Shown here one piece after another: positions 51,784 to 61,300 of a stretch of DNA of 64,000 bases; position 1 is the first letter of the stretch; each line of letters opens with the position of its first letter. The notes under the pieces are model-generated. The model saw only the letters and a program-made list of their open reading frames with translations, made no database searches and was not told where the DNA came from. Origin of the DNA: Fibrobacteria bacterium (GTDB lineage: Bacteria > Fibrobacterota > Fibrobacteria > UBA11236); NCBI GenBank assembly GCA_025360005.1, contig JANYDA010000030.1:1-64000 (forward strand). The letters run 5' to 3'. Both the position numbers and the translations under genes were made by a program.

Positions 51784-53325
51784 ATGGGAACGGACCTGCC
51801 AAAACATGACACTGAAGCGGGACCCAAGGTTTTTTCCATTACCCAGTACAGCCGCAGCGTGGAGCGATTGCTCAAGGCGCAAGTGCCGAGAATATGGGTC
51901 AAGGGCGTCATCACCCAATTGAACCAAAGGGGGAAGATAGCTTATCTGACCTTGGGTGAATTCGAGGAAGGCGATGCGAGGCCGCGCGCGGTGCTGGAAG
52001 CGACGATGTGGACCTCCGAGCTTGAGATCTACAATTTCCGTTTCGCCAACCTCGCCATCCCGCTTGCTTTGCGCGTGGATTTGAAAGTGGCGTTGCTGCT
52101 GGAGGCCAACTTCTACGTGCCTTCGGGCCGTTTCCAACCCAGGGTGGTCGACATCGACGAGAAGTTCACCATCGGGGAGCTGAGTCTGACGCGGCAGAAA
52201 ATCCTGGAACGATTGCATAAGGATGGCTTGGTGCAACGCAACAAAACCAGGGCCTTGATCGATTGGCCCCTGCGGATAGGTCTGATCACCGCTCCCGGAT
52301 CCGCGGCCTACCAGGATTTCACTACGATACTGCTGCAATCCGGCTTCTCGTTCCGCATCGCCTTCGCGGGCGCCAAGATGCAGGGCGAGGCCACCGAACC
52401 CACGGTATTGCATGCTTTGACGCGCTTGCAAAAGCTTCGATTGGACGTCATTTGCATCGTACGCGGCGGCGGCGCGAAAACCGATCTGGTCTATTTCGAC
52501 AGCGAGAACATCTGCCGCGCCATCGCAGGATGCGCGGTCCCGGTTCTCACCGGCATCGGACATGAAATCGACAATTCCCTGGCGGATCTGGTCGCGTATG
52601 CGAACAAGATCACGCCCACAGATTGCGCCCAATTCCTGGAGGCCAGGGTGGGCGAGTGCTACGGGCGCCTGGGTGAAATGGCGGGATCGCTTGCGGAGAC
52701 ATGGCGGATGGAATGCCAGCAGAATTGGCACGACCTGTCCCAGCGCGCTTTCGCGCTGAAGCACAACTGGGAAGGCCGGCGAGCCACGGAGGAATTGCGC
52801 TGCCGGGAGCAGGCGCGCATGTTGGGCTCCGGAAGCAGGCAGTCGCTGCGCGGGGAAAGCGATCGGCTGGAACGGAATCGCATAGGCCTGATCCGCGGGC
52901 CCAGGAAAATCCTGCGCATGCAAAGGCTTAGGTTCTCGAATAAAACCCAGGCCCTGGATTATGCCTGGCGACGCTTGCGGGCGGACAGCGCGTACGGGCT
53001 GCGCGAGAAATACCTGCGCCTGCGGGAAAAATCGGAACGCCTGCTGGCGCGCGAAACGGAAAGCCGATCGCAGATGCGGCGGATGGTGAAATCCTGGTGG
53101 CGCCAGGGATTGCTGGCGGGCAAGGAAGCCTTGGCCCTCAAGGATAGGCTCATCCATGCCGCCGATCCCGCGCGCATACTGGCGCTGGGGTTCAGCCTCT
53201 TACGCGGCAAGGACGGGAAGGCGATCCGCAGCATCGCCCAGGTGGCGCCCGGAGATACGATCATAAGTCAACTCGGGGACGGCGCGGTGGAGAGCCGCGT
53301 GGTTTCCAAAAAGGAGTCCGGATGA
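51784..53325 (+). CDS. xseA: Exodeoxyribonuclease VII large subunit
   Basis: 513 residues from the ATG at 51784. An N-terminal OB-fold tRNA_anti-like domain (about 15-125: FSITQYSRSVERLLKAQ, IWVKGVITQLNQ) is followed by the catalytic domain with RIGLITAPGSAAYQDF, CIVRGGGAKTDLVYFDSE and LTGIGHEIDNSLADLVAY, then a long Arg-rich helical arm and a C-terminal lobe (LGFSLLRGKDGKAIRS). It degrades single-stranded DNA with XseB. An in-frame start at 51709 is possible but lies in the divergent fba promoter area and adds no family sequence. It is slightly longer than E. coli XseA (456). It overlaps xseB. Confidence 0.95.
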   Translation: MGTDLPKHDTEAGPKVFSITQYSRSVERLLKAQVPRIWVKGVITQLNQRGKIAYLTLGEFEEGDARPRAVLEATMWTSELEIYNFRFANLAIPLALRVDLKVALLLEANFYVPSGRFQPRVVDIDEKFTIGELSLTRQKILERLHKDGLVQRNKTRALIDWPLRIGLITAPGSAAYQDFTTILLQSGFSFRIAFAGAKMQGEATEPTVLHALTRLQKLRLDVICIVRGGGAKTDLVYFDSENICRAIAGCAVPVLTGIGHEIDNSLADLVAYANKITPTDCAQFLEARVGECYGRLGEMAGSLAETWRMECQQNWHDLSQRAFALKHNWEGRRATEELRCREQARMLGSGSRQSLRGESDRLERNRIGLIRGPRKILRMQRLRFSNKTQALDYAWRRLRADSAYGLREKYLRLREKSERLLARETESRSQMRRMVKSWWRQGLLAGKEALALKDRLIHAADPARILALGFSLLRGKDGKAIRSIAQVAPGDTIISQLGDGAVESRVVSKKESG

Positions 53326-53570
53326 AGGAAGACAAGAGGACCTACAGCGACGCCATCGCCCGCCTGGACGCGATCCTGGAGGATATCGATCAGAGCAAGG
53401 TGCCTATCGACGTGTTGGCGGAAAGGGTGGTGGAAGCGGCGGCCCTGCTCAAGCGCTGCAAAAGCGTTTTGACGGAAACGGAAGCCAAGGTCAAGGACGT
53501 GCTCCAGGATCTGGACAAGGAGTTCGGGGACGCGGAGGACGGCGATGATCAGGATGATGAGGAGGCATAA
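53322..53570 (+). CDS. xseB: Exodeoxyribonuclease VII small subunit
   Basis: 82-residue XseB: a helical hairpin with the family pattern YSDAIARLDAILEDIDQSKV, then LLKRCKSVLTETEAKV, and an acidic tail. Several copies bind each XseA. The start overlaps the xseA stop (ATGA), so expression is coupled. Confidence 0.95.
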   Translation: MKEDKRTYSDAIARLDAILEDIDQSKVPIDVLAERVVEAAALLKRCKSVLTETEAKVKDVLQDLDKEFGDAEDGDDQDDEEA

Positions 53571-53599
53571 CCCTGGCCTCCCGGAATCCCGATCCCGTA

Positions 53600-54115
53600 A
53601 TGCCCTTGCCGGACCGGCTGGCCGCGGATGTTTTCCGGAAATCCTACCGCCGCTTTCTGGAGCTTAAGCCCACGCATTATCGTTGGAGCCACCTGGCCCC
53701 GCAGAGCGTGGGTCACTTACAGGTTTCCTGCGATGAACATTGGTCGCCGGAAAAACTGGCGGATTACCTGCATTGCGCGCCGGACGAGGCGCAAGCCTGC
53801 CTAAAGAGGTTCACCATGTCGAAGAAAGTGAATGCCGGGGATACCACCGCCGCGCGCCTGCGTCGGGCCGTGTTCGAGTGGATAAGCGAAGTTGCTGATC
53901 TGGACGAAGCCACGCGGCGGAAGTTGGCGGACGATCTCGCCAAACAAGTGGGAAACCAATTGTTCCTGGCCGCGCAAGCCAAGGAAGATCTGCTGCGGCT
54001 TTCCATGGAACTGGAAGGCGCGGAGCCCGATTCCGCACCCGGCACGGCTGCTAGGAGCCTTCCCGAAGCGGCCGCGGAGGAGCCGCCCAAATGGGGGCCG
54101 CAGTGGAAGGACTGA
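53600..54115 (+). CDS. Protein of unknown function (171 aa)
   Basis: No family recognised. It is soluble and helical, with no signal. The first 60 residues contain FRKSYRRFLELKPTHYRWSHL and a helix-turn-helix-like stretch (SPEKLADYLHCAPDEAQACLKRF) that could bind nucleic acid; this is a guess from spacing only. The C-terminus is Pro/Ala/Glu-rich, ending WGPQWKD. It lies 29 nt after xseB on the same strand and may be the third gene of that operon. Confidence 0.65.
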   Translation: MPLPDRLAADVFRKSYRRFLELKPTHYRWSHLAPQSVGHLQVSCDEHWSPEKLADYLHCAPDEAQACLKRFTMSKKVNAGDTTAARLRRAVFEWISEVADLDEATRRKLADDLAKQVGNQLFLAAQAKEDLLRLSMELEGAEPDSAPGTAARSLPEAAAEEPPKWGPQWKD

Positions 54116-54260
54116 TCTTTCCGCGGCGGCGGCGCTTTTGCGCGCTCGCCTGCAAACTCCACCATTGAAACGCATGCAGGTGATCGCTGTCGCGCCGCAT
54201 TCCAATCCTCTGGAATGGCGATTGACTTCGCAAAAATCGGGGTGCTAAAATGTCACCATA

Positions 54261-55883
54261 ATGCATGTAAACCCCGTGGCGGTGAGATTCAAATCCCGCG
54301 CCTGCCTGGTTTTTTCGATCGCATGTCTCCTGGCCTGCCAGAAAAAACAATCCGACTCCCCTTCCGTTCCCGCCCATGGACCCATAGCCGACAGCGTTCC
54401 CGCAAATGGCGCCGGCAAGACCGCCGCGACACCGGACTCAACGGCAACGGATTCAGGCCCCGCCGCTAGCCCGGCTCCGGTCGCTCCGGGCAAACTGGAA
54501 TTCGTTTCCCATCCGCCCCTCAAGGCATATCCGGGGAAGGCCTACGCCTATCGACCCGCGCTGTCGCGTCCGGGCGCTTTCCAACTCAAGGTCACGCAAG
54601 GACCGGACTCCTCCTTTAGGACCGATAAGGGCCAGGTGACTTGGCTCCCCCTTAAGGAAGGCCGCTACCCCATCGTCCTGGAAGCCGCGCTCGCAGCCGG
54701 AACCGGCAATGAGAATAAGGCCAGGCAGAGCTTCACCCTGAACGTCGAAAAGGTGCTGACCCTGGTTTTGAAACCCTTTCCCGCCCAAGTGGGCAAAGGC
54801 GATAGCGTGACTTTCGATTTGCGTGGATCGGTCTTTCCCGCTTGGGCCGCCGCTGCGTTGACGGTGCGTTTCGACTATGACGGAGATGGGAAATGGGATA
54901 CCGAGGTCCTCCCGCTGGCGGCCAACCTGGCGCATCGCCATGCCTATGCAAGCATCGGAAAGTACGCCCCTAAGGTGGAGGCGCGATACAAGGATCTGGA
55001 AACCCGCGCCGCGGAGGGCACGCTTGCGGTTGTGAGTGCGGTAACGGCGGCGCTGAAAATTTCCCCGGACACGGTGGAGCCAGGGGGAACCATTACCGTG
55101 GACGCTTCCGCTTCCAAAGGCGACGGCCGTCTTGTCTATGCATTGGATGCGGACGGGGACGGCAAACCGGATTGGACGGATTCGTCGGGCGGTAAAGGAA
55201 CGCTTAAGGCTCCCGGCTCCGGCAAATACCTTGCCCTGCTGACCGTGAGGAATGCGATGGGGCAGGAAGGCAAGGCATCGGCCCCTTTATGCGTCAACGC
55301 CATGCCCAAGCTGGAGTTCAAGGTACGCAATCCTCGGGAGAACATGGCCGCTTTGGTGGAACTCAAGGCCCGCGCCAAGGATGCGGACGATTCCCTGGCC
55401 CAGGTGCGCGTCAACTATACCGGTGAACGTGATGATTGGGAAGTCCGCAAAGCGCCGCCCGACAGCGTGGTCAACGCGCACGAGTGGTGGCTGCGCTTCA
55501 AGCATGCCTATAAAAAGGTGGGGAAATATTCCCCCGCCGTCTGCGTCAGCGCCAAGGACAGCCGCGAGACCTGCCAGAAGCTGGCGGTGGAGATCTTCAA
55601 TGCGCCTCCGGTTTGCCAGCCCGGCCCCGATCTGCGCGCCACTCTGGGCAAGCCGTTGGAAATAGACGGAACCGGAGTCGACCCGGACGGGAAAATCGTG
55701 AAGTGGGAATGGGATCTGGACGGCGACGGCAAGTACGATCTCGTTTCATCCGCCAACGGGAAATTCCAATATACGTTCAGCAAGCTGGGGATATTCCCCT
55801 TGGTCCTCAGGGTCACCACCGCCGACGGGGCCACGGCTACCGGGAGCCGGAAGGTGGAAGTGAGGAAAAAGTGGAAGGGCTGA
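54261..55883 (+). CDS. Lipoprotein with PKD-type domains
   Basis: 540 residues with a lipoprotein signal ending in lipobox CLLAC (Cys at about residue 26) and a Ser/Pro/Ala-rich linker to about 75. Four or five beta-sandwich units follow. Several have the PKD look: FDYDGDGKWDTE ... HRHAYASIGKYAPKVE, ALDADGDGKPDWTD, and KWEWDLDGDGKYDLVS ... YTFSKLGIFPLVLRV. The DxDGDGxxD strings resemble calcium loops. It is the first gene of a tight four-gene unit that encodes a FecR-like protein, a barrel and a giant repeat protein, and it is probably displayed at the cell surface. Confidence 0.83.
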   Translation: MHVNPVAVRFKSRACLVFSIACLLACQKKQSDSPSVPAHGPIADSVPANGAGKTAATPDSTATDSGPAASPAPVAPGKLEFVSHPPLKAYPGKAYAYRPALSRPGAFQLKVTQGPDSSFRTDKGQVTWLPLKEGRYPIVLEAALAAGTGNENKARQSFTLNVEKVLTLVLKPFPAQVGKGDSVTFDLRGSVFPAWAAAALTVRFDYDGDGKWDTEVLPLAANLAHRHAYASIGKYAPKVEARYKDLETRAAEGTLAVVSAVTAALKISPDTVEPGGTITVDASASKGDGRLVYALDADGDGKPDWTDSSGGKGTLKAPGSGKYLALLTVRNAMGQEGKASAPLCVNAMPKLEFKVRNPRENMAALVELKARAKDADDSLAQVRVNYTGERDDWEVRKAPPDSVVNAHEWWLRFKHAYKKVGKYSPAVCVSAKDSRETCQKLAVEIFNAPPVCQPGPDLRATLGKPLEIDGTGVDPDGKIVKWEWDLDGDGKYDLVSSANGKFQYTFSKLGIFPLVLRVTTADGATATGSRKVEVRKKWKG

Positions 55884-55918
55884 ACCCGGCGCGCCGAGCG
55901 GCGGGCATCTGTCCGCTC

Positions 55919-56788
55919 ATGCTGCGGCTGTTGTTGGCCTTGGGGCTGGGAGCCCAAACCGTTTGTGCGGACAGGTTGGTGCTCAAGAGCGGCGAGGTTC
56001 TGTTCGGCTCCATCACCGATGAACGCGATTCCCTGATCCGCTATTTCGATCGCTTCGACCGGCCGCGCCGCATCGCCGCGGCCATGGTGGATACGATTAA
56101 CTACGACTCCAGGGACGTGCAGGGCCCGGTCAAGGTGGCATTCCGGAAAGGGCAGCCGAAGGACCGCAGCGGCTATTTCCGCATCCGCCATTCGGAAGAG
56201 CTGGATCTGGAAGTGGAGTACAAGACGGATTCTGCGGCCGAGCTCGATCTCTTCTTCCGAGACAACGTGCACGTGCGGGTGCTGCCGGGTTCGCGATTCC
56301 GGATCACCAAGGCGCCCAAGTCCGCCAAGGATCCGCTCGTCATCCAATTGTATGCAGGACGGATATTGGCCACGTCTTCCCAGGAGGAAGCGCTGGTGCG
56401 CATCGTTACGCCTTGGGGCATCTCGGTGGGCCGAGGCAATTTCCAATTCGGGGTGGTTTCCTCCGGCGCGGACTCCTCGGTCCAGACCATGTGCCTGCGC
56501 GGCCTGACTGGAGTGCAGGAATCCCAGGAAAGCCCGGGAGAGCTGGTTGTGGAGGAAGGAAAATCCGTGAACCTGTTCAAGCAGGAAGGCGTTCTGAACC
56601 GCAGGGAACCGGACGCCGGCGAGGAGAAGAGATTCCTGGCCCTGGCCGCCAATATGGGCCATTATCTTTTTTCCGCCATCGAATATCCCAGGATAGGCTA
56701 TCTGCCCAAAGCCATTACGGGCCTAGGCTTCATGGTCTTTTTCTACGGTACCGCCATCGGGATCCTGGATTATGTCAACCATATCTGA
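55919..56788 (+). CDS. Exported FecR-like domain protein with C-terminal membrane helix
   Basis: 289 residues from the ATG at 55919. It has a signal peptide (about 1-21, ending VCADR). The segment LKSGEVLFGSITDERDSLIRYF is like the short beta modules found before FecR domains. The FecR-like region (about 110-225: NVHVRVLPGSRFRITKAP, GRILATSSQEEALVRIVTPWG, GVVSS then GELVVEEGKSVNLF) is clear. A hydrophobic helix lies close to the C-terminus (GLGFMVFFYGTAIGILDYV). FecR domains sense or scaffold in the periplasm, but no sigma/anti-sigma pair is present, so a structural role is likelier. A GTG 16 codons upstream is an alternative start. It overlaps the next gene by 17 nt. Confidence 0.75.
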   Translation: MLRLLLALGLGAQTVCADRLVLKSGEVLFGSITDERDSLIRYFDRFDRPRRIAAAMVDTINYDSRDVQGPVKVAFRKGQPKDRSGYFRIRHSEELDLEVEYKTDSAAELDLFFRDNVHVRVLPGSRFRITKAPKSAKDPLVIQLYAGRILATSSQEEALVRIVTPWGISVGRGNFQFGVVSSGADSSVQTMCLRGLTGVQESQESPGELVVEEGKSVNLFKQEGVLNRREPDAGEEKRFLALAANMGHYLFSAIEYPRIGYLPKAITGLGFMVFFYGTAIGILDYVNHI

Positions 56789-58364
56789 AACCCGCAGGTT
56801 ACCCTCCGGCGGCTTTGGATCCGCGGCTTTTCCGGCTTCCATCCTGGTCCGGCTCGCCTGTGTTACCGGATTTTTGTGCGCCGCCGGAGTGCGGGCGCAG
56901 TTCACGGATTTCCAGGGCGGCAAGCTATATCTGAAGATGGAAGGCAACATGTCCCCCTTCGCGCTGGCCAGCAATACCGGCGCCCGCGGCGCCATGAGCA
57001 ACGTAACTTCCATGTACCCTTCCGCCAGCTCCCTCTTCGGCAACCCCGCCGCCCTGGCCCGCCTGCAGGGAATGGACGTGCAGACGGATTTCTTCCTGCC
57101 CGGACTGGGTCTGGGAGTGAGCAGCGAGAGGACCAAGCTGTTGCGCAACAACCTGCGCACTCCCATCCAGGCTTTCCTGGACGGCGACAATAACCGCGTG
57201 GAGCACCCCGTCTATCCGGACGTGAACCTGGGACTTTACCAATCCACCAGCCTGGGCGGATTTTCCGTGGCGGCCGGCGGGCCATCCGCCTCCGTGGCCG
57301 CGGGCGTGCAGCAACCCTTCCGGGGGGCTCTCGATTTCGCCCTGGGCGGCATGCGCCTGGGATTGGGGATTCCCGAAGACGCAACCGATCCGGCTTCGGA
57401 CAGCATCAAGATATTGCTTTCCGCGGACGCCTTCGCGCGCTTCTCGGCGGAGTTGAACGATTTCTCCCTGGGGCTGGCCGGGCAACCCTGGCCCGGCGTC
57501 TATCTCGGGGTTGCCTATCAGCGCTATACCCTGGACATGCTGCTGGAAGCGGGCGCGCGCGTGGACGGCATCCTGCAAAGGGCCGGCCAGGAATCCTTCT
57601 TCCATGGGGAAGGCGTCAACTACCACGACGATCTGGACGCCAAGGGTAACGGCGCCGTTACCGGGTCCGCCCACGGGGTGCGCCTGGGAGCTACCTGGCA
57701 ATTCTCCAAGCATTTCGGCGCGGACGCGATGATAAGCCTGGCCGAAACCATGTACCTGAAGGGCTCCCTGGCTTGGGAATACAATACCTTGCCGTCGCTG
57801 GATTTCAGCAGCGACAAGATCCTGGATCCGGCCAAGATGAATCCCACCAAGCTCACTTTGACGACGCGCTCCAAGACCGAGATCCGGGACATGCGCGTGA
57901 ACCTTCCCTGGGAAGGCGCGCTGTCCCTGCATTCCCAATGGGAGAACTTCCGCGTCAACCTGGACTATTCCTATTTCCTGCGCGGGATGTCCGTGCATTA
58001 CACCCTCATCGACAGCGTGGACGCGTTCGATTCGTCGTCCAAGGATGTTTACAAGACAGCCTACGGCGAGGACTCGGTGGAGGTGACGCAAAGCGCCAAC
58101 CAATTCCGTTTGGGACTGGAGCAGCAATTCGCGCTGGGCTTGCAGATATACCAGGTATTCGTGCAGGTGGGCGGCATCTTCTATACCGTGACCCAGGGCG
58201 ATTTGCTGACGGAGGCGGCCGCATACCGGCCTTCGGCCCTGCCGTTCCTGCCTACCATGAACGTAGGCTACTACTTCCCGATCGGGCCCAATTTCACCGC
58301 CACCGTTTCCCTGGTCGCGTTCCCGGTTTCGCTTTTCAAAACCAGCGTGGAGTACCGTTACTGA
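56772..58364 (+). CDS. PorV-like outer-membrane barrel protein
   Basis: 530 residues with a signal peptide (about 1-43, ending VRA, with an unusually long n-region; an internal start is possible). The mature N-terminus has YPSASSLFGNPAALARLQGM, the NPA turn of PorV/PorQ/FadL-like barrels. The rest alternates amphipathic strands and long loops and ends SVEYRY, an aromatic terminal residue as in BAM substrates. The gene overlaps the FecR-like gene by 17 nt and is followed after 1 nt by the giant repeat protein. By analogy with PorV in type IX secretion it could shuttle or anchor that protein, but no PorN/K/L/M/U genes are present here (inference). Confidence 0.83.
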   Translation: MSTISETRRLPSGGFGSAAFPASILVRLACVTGFLCAAGVRAQFTDFQGGKLYLKMEGNMSPFALASNTGARGAMSNVTSMYPSASSLFGNPAALARLQGMDVQTDFFLPGLGLGVSSERTKLLRNNLRTPIQAFLDGDNNRVEHPVYPDVNLGLYQSTSLGGFSVAAGGPSASVAAGVQQPFRGALDFALGGMRLGLGIPEDATDPASDSIKILLSADAFARFSAELNDFSLGLAGQPWPGVYLGVAYQRYTLDMLLEAGARVDGILQRAGQESFFHGEGVNYHDDLDAKGNGAVTGSAHGVRLGATWQFSKHFGADAMISLAETMYLKGSLAWEYNTLPSLDFSSDKILDPAKMNPTKLTLTTRSKTEIRDMRVNLPWEGALSLHSQWENFRVNLDYSYFLRGMSVHYTLIDSVDAFDSSSKDVYKTAYGEDSVEVTQSANQFRLGLEQQFALGLQIYQVFVQVGGIFYTVTQGDLLTEAAAYRPSALPFLPTMNVGYYFPIGPNFTATVSLVAFPVSLFKTSVEYRY

Positions 58365-58365
58365 C

Positions 58366-61300
58366 ATGCCATCCCGCCCGCGTATCATGAAGGCTACGGC
58401 CCGTTTCCTTCCCATCGCCTTACTCGGGCTGGCCTTGGGTATTTCCCAGGCCGCCCTGGTCCTGACCCAGGCGCCTTCCGGAATGCGGAAGCAGAGCGCG
58501 GATATCACCTTGGGCTGGACGGGAGGAAAGGGGAGGGTGCACTTGCGCGCTTCCACCGTGCCCGGCGGGGCCCAGGGAGCGCTTTCCCATTACGATTCCC
58601 TGCACCTTCCCAGCCAATTGGACAACGGCAGTTTCACCTTCAAGATCAATCCGGATATTCCCGCGGCCTACCGCAATACCGATCTCCGCTTCGGCATCAA
58701 CTATTGCATCCTCAGCGACGGCATCCAGGCTTCACCGGAGTTCATCATCATCATCGAATCCGGAAATGCTCCCGTGCTGGGGTCGCCCGCCAACGCGGCA
58801 TCCATCCAGGATCTCACGCCCACCTTTTCCTGGACCGGGGACGCGCCTTTCTACGCCATTCTGGTCTCCGACGAGCCCTTCAAGATAGGCGCCGACGGCA
58901 CGGTCTCCGGCGTGAGCGCAATCTGGCAGGCCATCACGCCCTTCACCACCATTCGTTATGGTGATCCGGATCCCTCCGGATACAATACCGTGACCGCGCC
59001 GCCTTTGATCTCCGGGAAGACTTACAACTGGCTGGTGCTAAACAATTACGGCAACAACAGCGCTTCCACTTCCAAGGTCGCCCCCGTGCCGGCCTCCTTC
59101 GTCTATTCGCCCTCAGCGCCTTTGCCCTCCGCGTTGTTGCTTGAGCCAAAGGACAAGGACACTATTCCCGGCGACGATAGGATCCTGTTCCGCTGGGCCC
59201 AGGTGGACGGCGCGGTCAGCTACAAGATCGAATTGCTGGAAGAGGATCTGGTGGACGGCAGCCAGGCGGATATCGCGCTTTGGAAGGCCGGCTCCACCGG
59301 AGGCCAGGTAATCCTGGACAATGCCACCGGGCTCTTACGGCGGTACAACTATAAATGGCGGGTCTATGCCGTGGGCGGCAACGGCGCCGCTTCCTTGTCC
59401 GAAAAGCGGAGCTTCTTCTACGCCATCGACGTGGGGGAGATCTCCCTGAACGTCAAGAATCAGGCCGGGCAGAAGGTGGCCTATGCCCCGGTGAAGTTGA
59501 ACCGCTTGGGAGGCGCGTCCTCGGCCGTATTCCAAGGCGGTTCCACCGATAACGACGGCAACCTTTCCGTCAAGAACGCCCTCCTGGGCGGTTATGAGAT
59601 CCGCATAGAGAATCTGGACGGTTATCTGCCCCAAGTGGATACCCTCATCCACAACTCCACGGGTGTTTCCCGCAAGACCATTACCTTGAGCCCCGTGCCG
59701 GGAAAAATCCTGGGGAAGATTTCCGCTGCGGGATCGGGAACCGGCGTGCTGAACGCTAAGGTAACGATAACGGGAACGGATGGATCGCAGTGGAACGTAG
59801 TCAGCAATTCCCAGGGCAACTATTCCCTGGGAGTCCCCTTGGGCAATTGGCAGGTGTCCGCGCAAGCCGACGGCTACACGGCTTCCGCTCCCGCCAGCGC
59901 TTCCTTGAACGCGGGCGCGCCCGCGAAGACCGTCGACTTTCCGCTCATCGCCAATAAATTCACCTTGTCCGGCACGGTGCAGAACTCCTTCACGCGCCAG
60001 GGAATCTTCGGCGCCGTGGTCACGGTGACGCAAGGGGCGGATACCCGTTCGGTCCGGACGGACGGCAACGGGGGCTTTTCCTTTTCCGTTCCCGGAGGCG
60101 CCGTGGGCTTGCGGGTCTCCAGCACCGGATTCGCTTCTCCGGAGCCGCTGGCGGTCAGCGTGGACGGCGACAAATCGGTGAATCTGCCGCTCGATCCCAA
60201 CGCCTCCATCCTTTCCGGCCGGACCCGGGACGCTTCCGGCACCGCGGTGGCAAAGGCGCTGGTGCTGGCCACGCCCAAGGCGGGACCGGTGCGCAGCGTG
60301 ATCAGCGACGGACTGGGAGCGTATGAGCTGAGCCTCCCGGCGGGCGATTGGATCCTGAGCGGATCCGCCAAGGGTTACACGTCGGTTACCTCGCGAAAAT
60401 TCCTGCTGGACGTTTCCAAGACCGTGCAAGGGGTGGATTTCGAGTTCGCGGCCAATCGATCCATCCTGGGCGGACGCGTGACCGTCAACGGCGCCGGCCT
60501 GGCGGGGGCGCGCGTCTCCGCCTCCGACGCCTGGGTCCTTTCCGACAATTCCGGGTATTATCAGCTGGCGCTCAACGCCGGAACGCAGTCCGTCTCGGCG
60601 GCCAAGGACGGCTTTCTGATACCCAGGGTCTATTCGGTGCCGGTCAATCAGGGGGATACGGTGACGGGCATCGATTTCGCGGCCTCGGGGAATGCGGGCT
60701 TGGTCAAGGGCAAGGCTCTGGCCGGCGGCGCGGGCGTGGTGGGCGCGGTGATCCAGGCCGTGAACCAATCCAACGGGGAATCCTTCCGCAGGAGCACGGA
60801 TGGCGATGGCGCCTATTCCTTGTCGCTCCCCGGAGCGGACTATCGCGTTACGGCGTCCAAGGAGGGGTTCGCCCAGGATCGGCCGGTGGCCTTTTCCCTT
60901 CCCGCCGGCGGCACCTTGCTGGACGTGGATCTCCGCCTCATCCCGGACCAGGGTAACATCACGGGTACGGTCGGCAGCGGCAATGCCTCCTTGGGGGGAT
61001 GCGAGCTGGCTTACCGGAACGCAACCAACCCGGCTTTGGCGGGGAAGACGGTCACGGATCCCCAGGGACGTTATTCCCTATCGTTGCAGGCCGGATCCGC
61101 TTACGCTTTGACGGCCTCCTGCCCGGGTTACCAGGTCGCCTCCGGCATGTCGGCGGCCTTGGCGCGGGGCGGCCTGCTCAGCCAGGATTTCAATCTCGCC
61201 AAGGCGGGAGCGGTCCTCAGGGGATCGGTGGTCGATCCGCATGGCGCCGCGCTGGCGGGCGTCAAGGTCACCGCGGAGAAAGGCGGGGAAGCCGTTGCCG

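Noticed and set aside
51763-53157. 464-codon minus-strand frame opposite xseA
   Set aside because: xseA is unambiguous on the plus strand; the antisense frame has no family features.
55919-56788. FecR/FecI-type iron signalling pair
   Set aside because: No sigma factor and no TonB-dependent receptor nearby. The FecR-like region follows a signal peptide rather than a cytoplasmic anti-sigma domain.
59335-60768. 477-codon minus-strand frame within the giant repeat gene
   Set aside because: The plus-strand frame is continuous and modular; the antisense product is Gly/Arg/His-rich shadow sequence.
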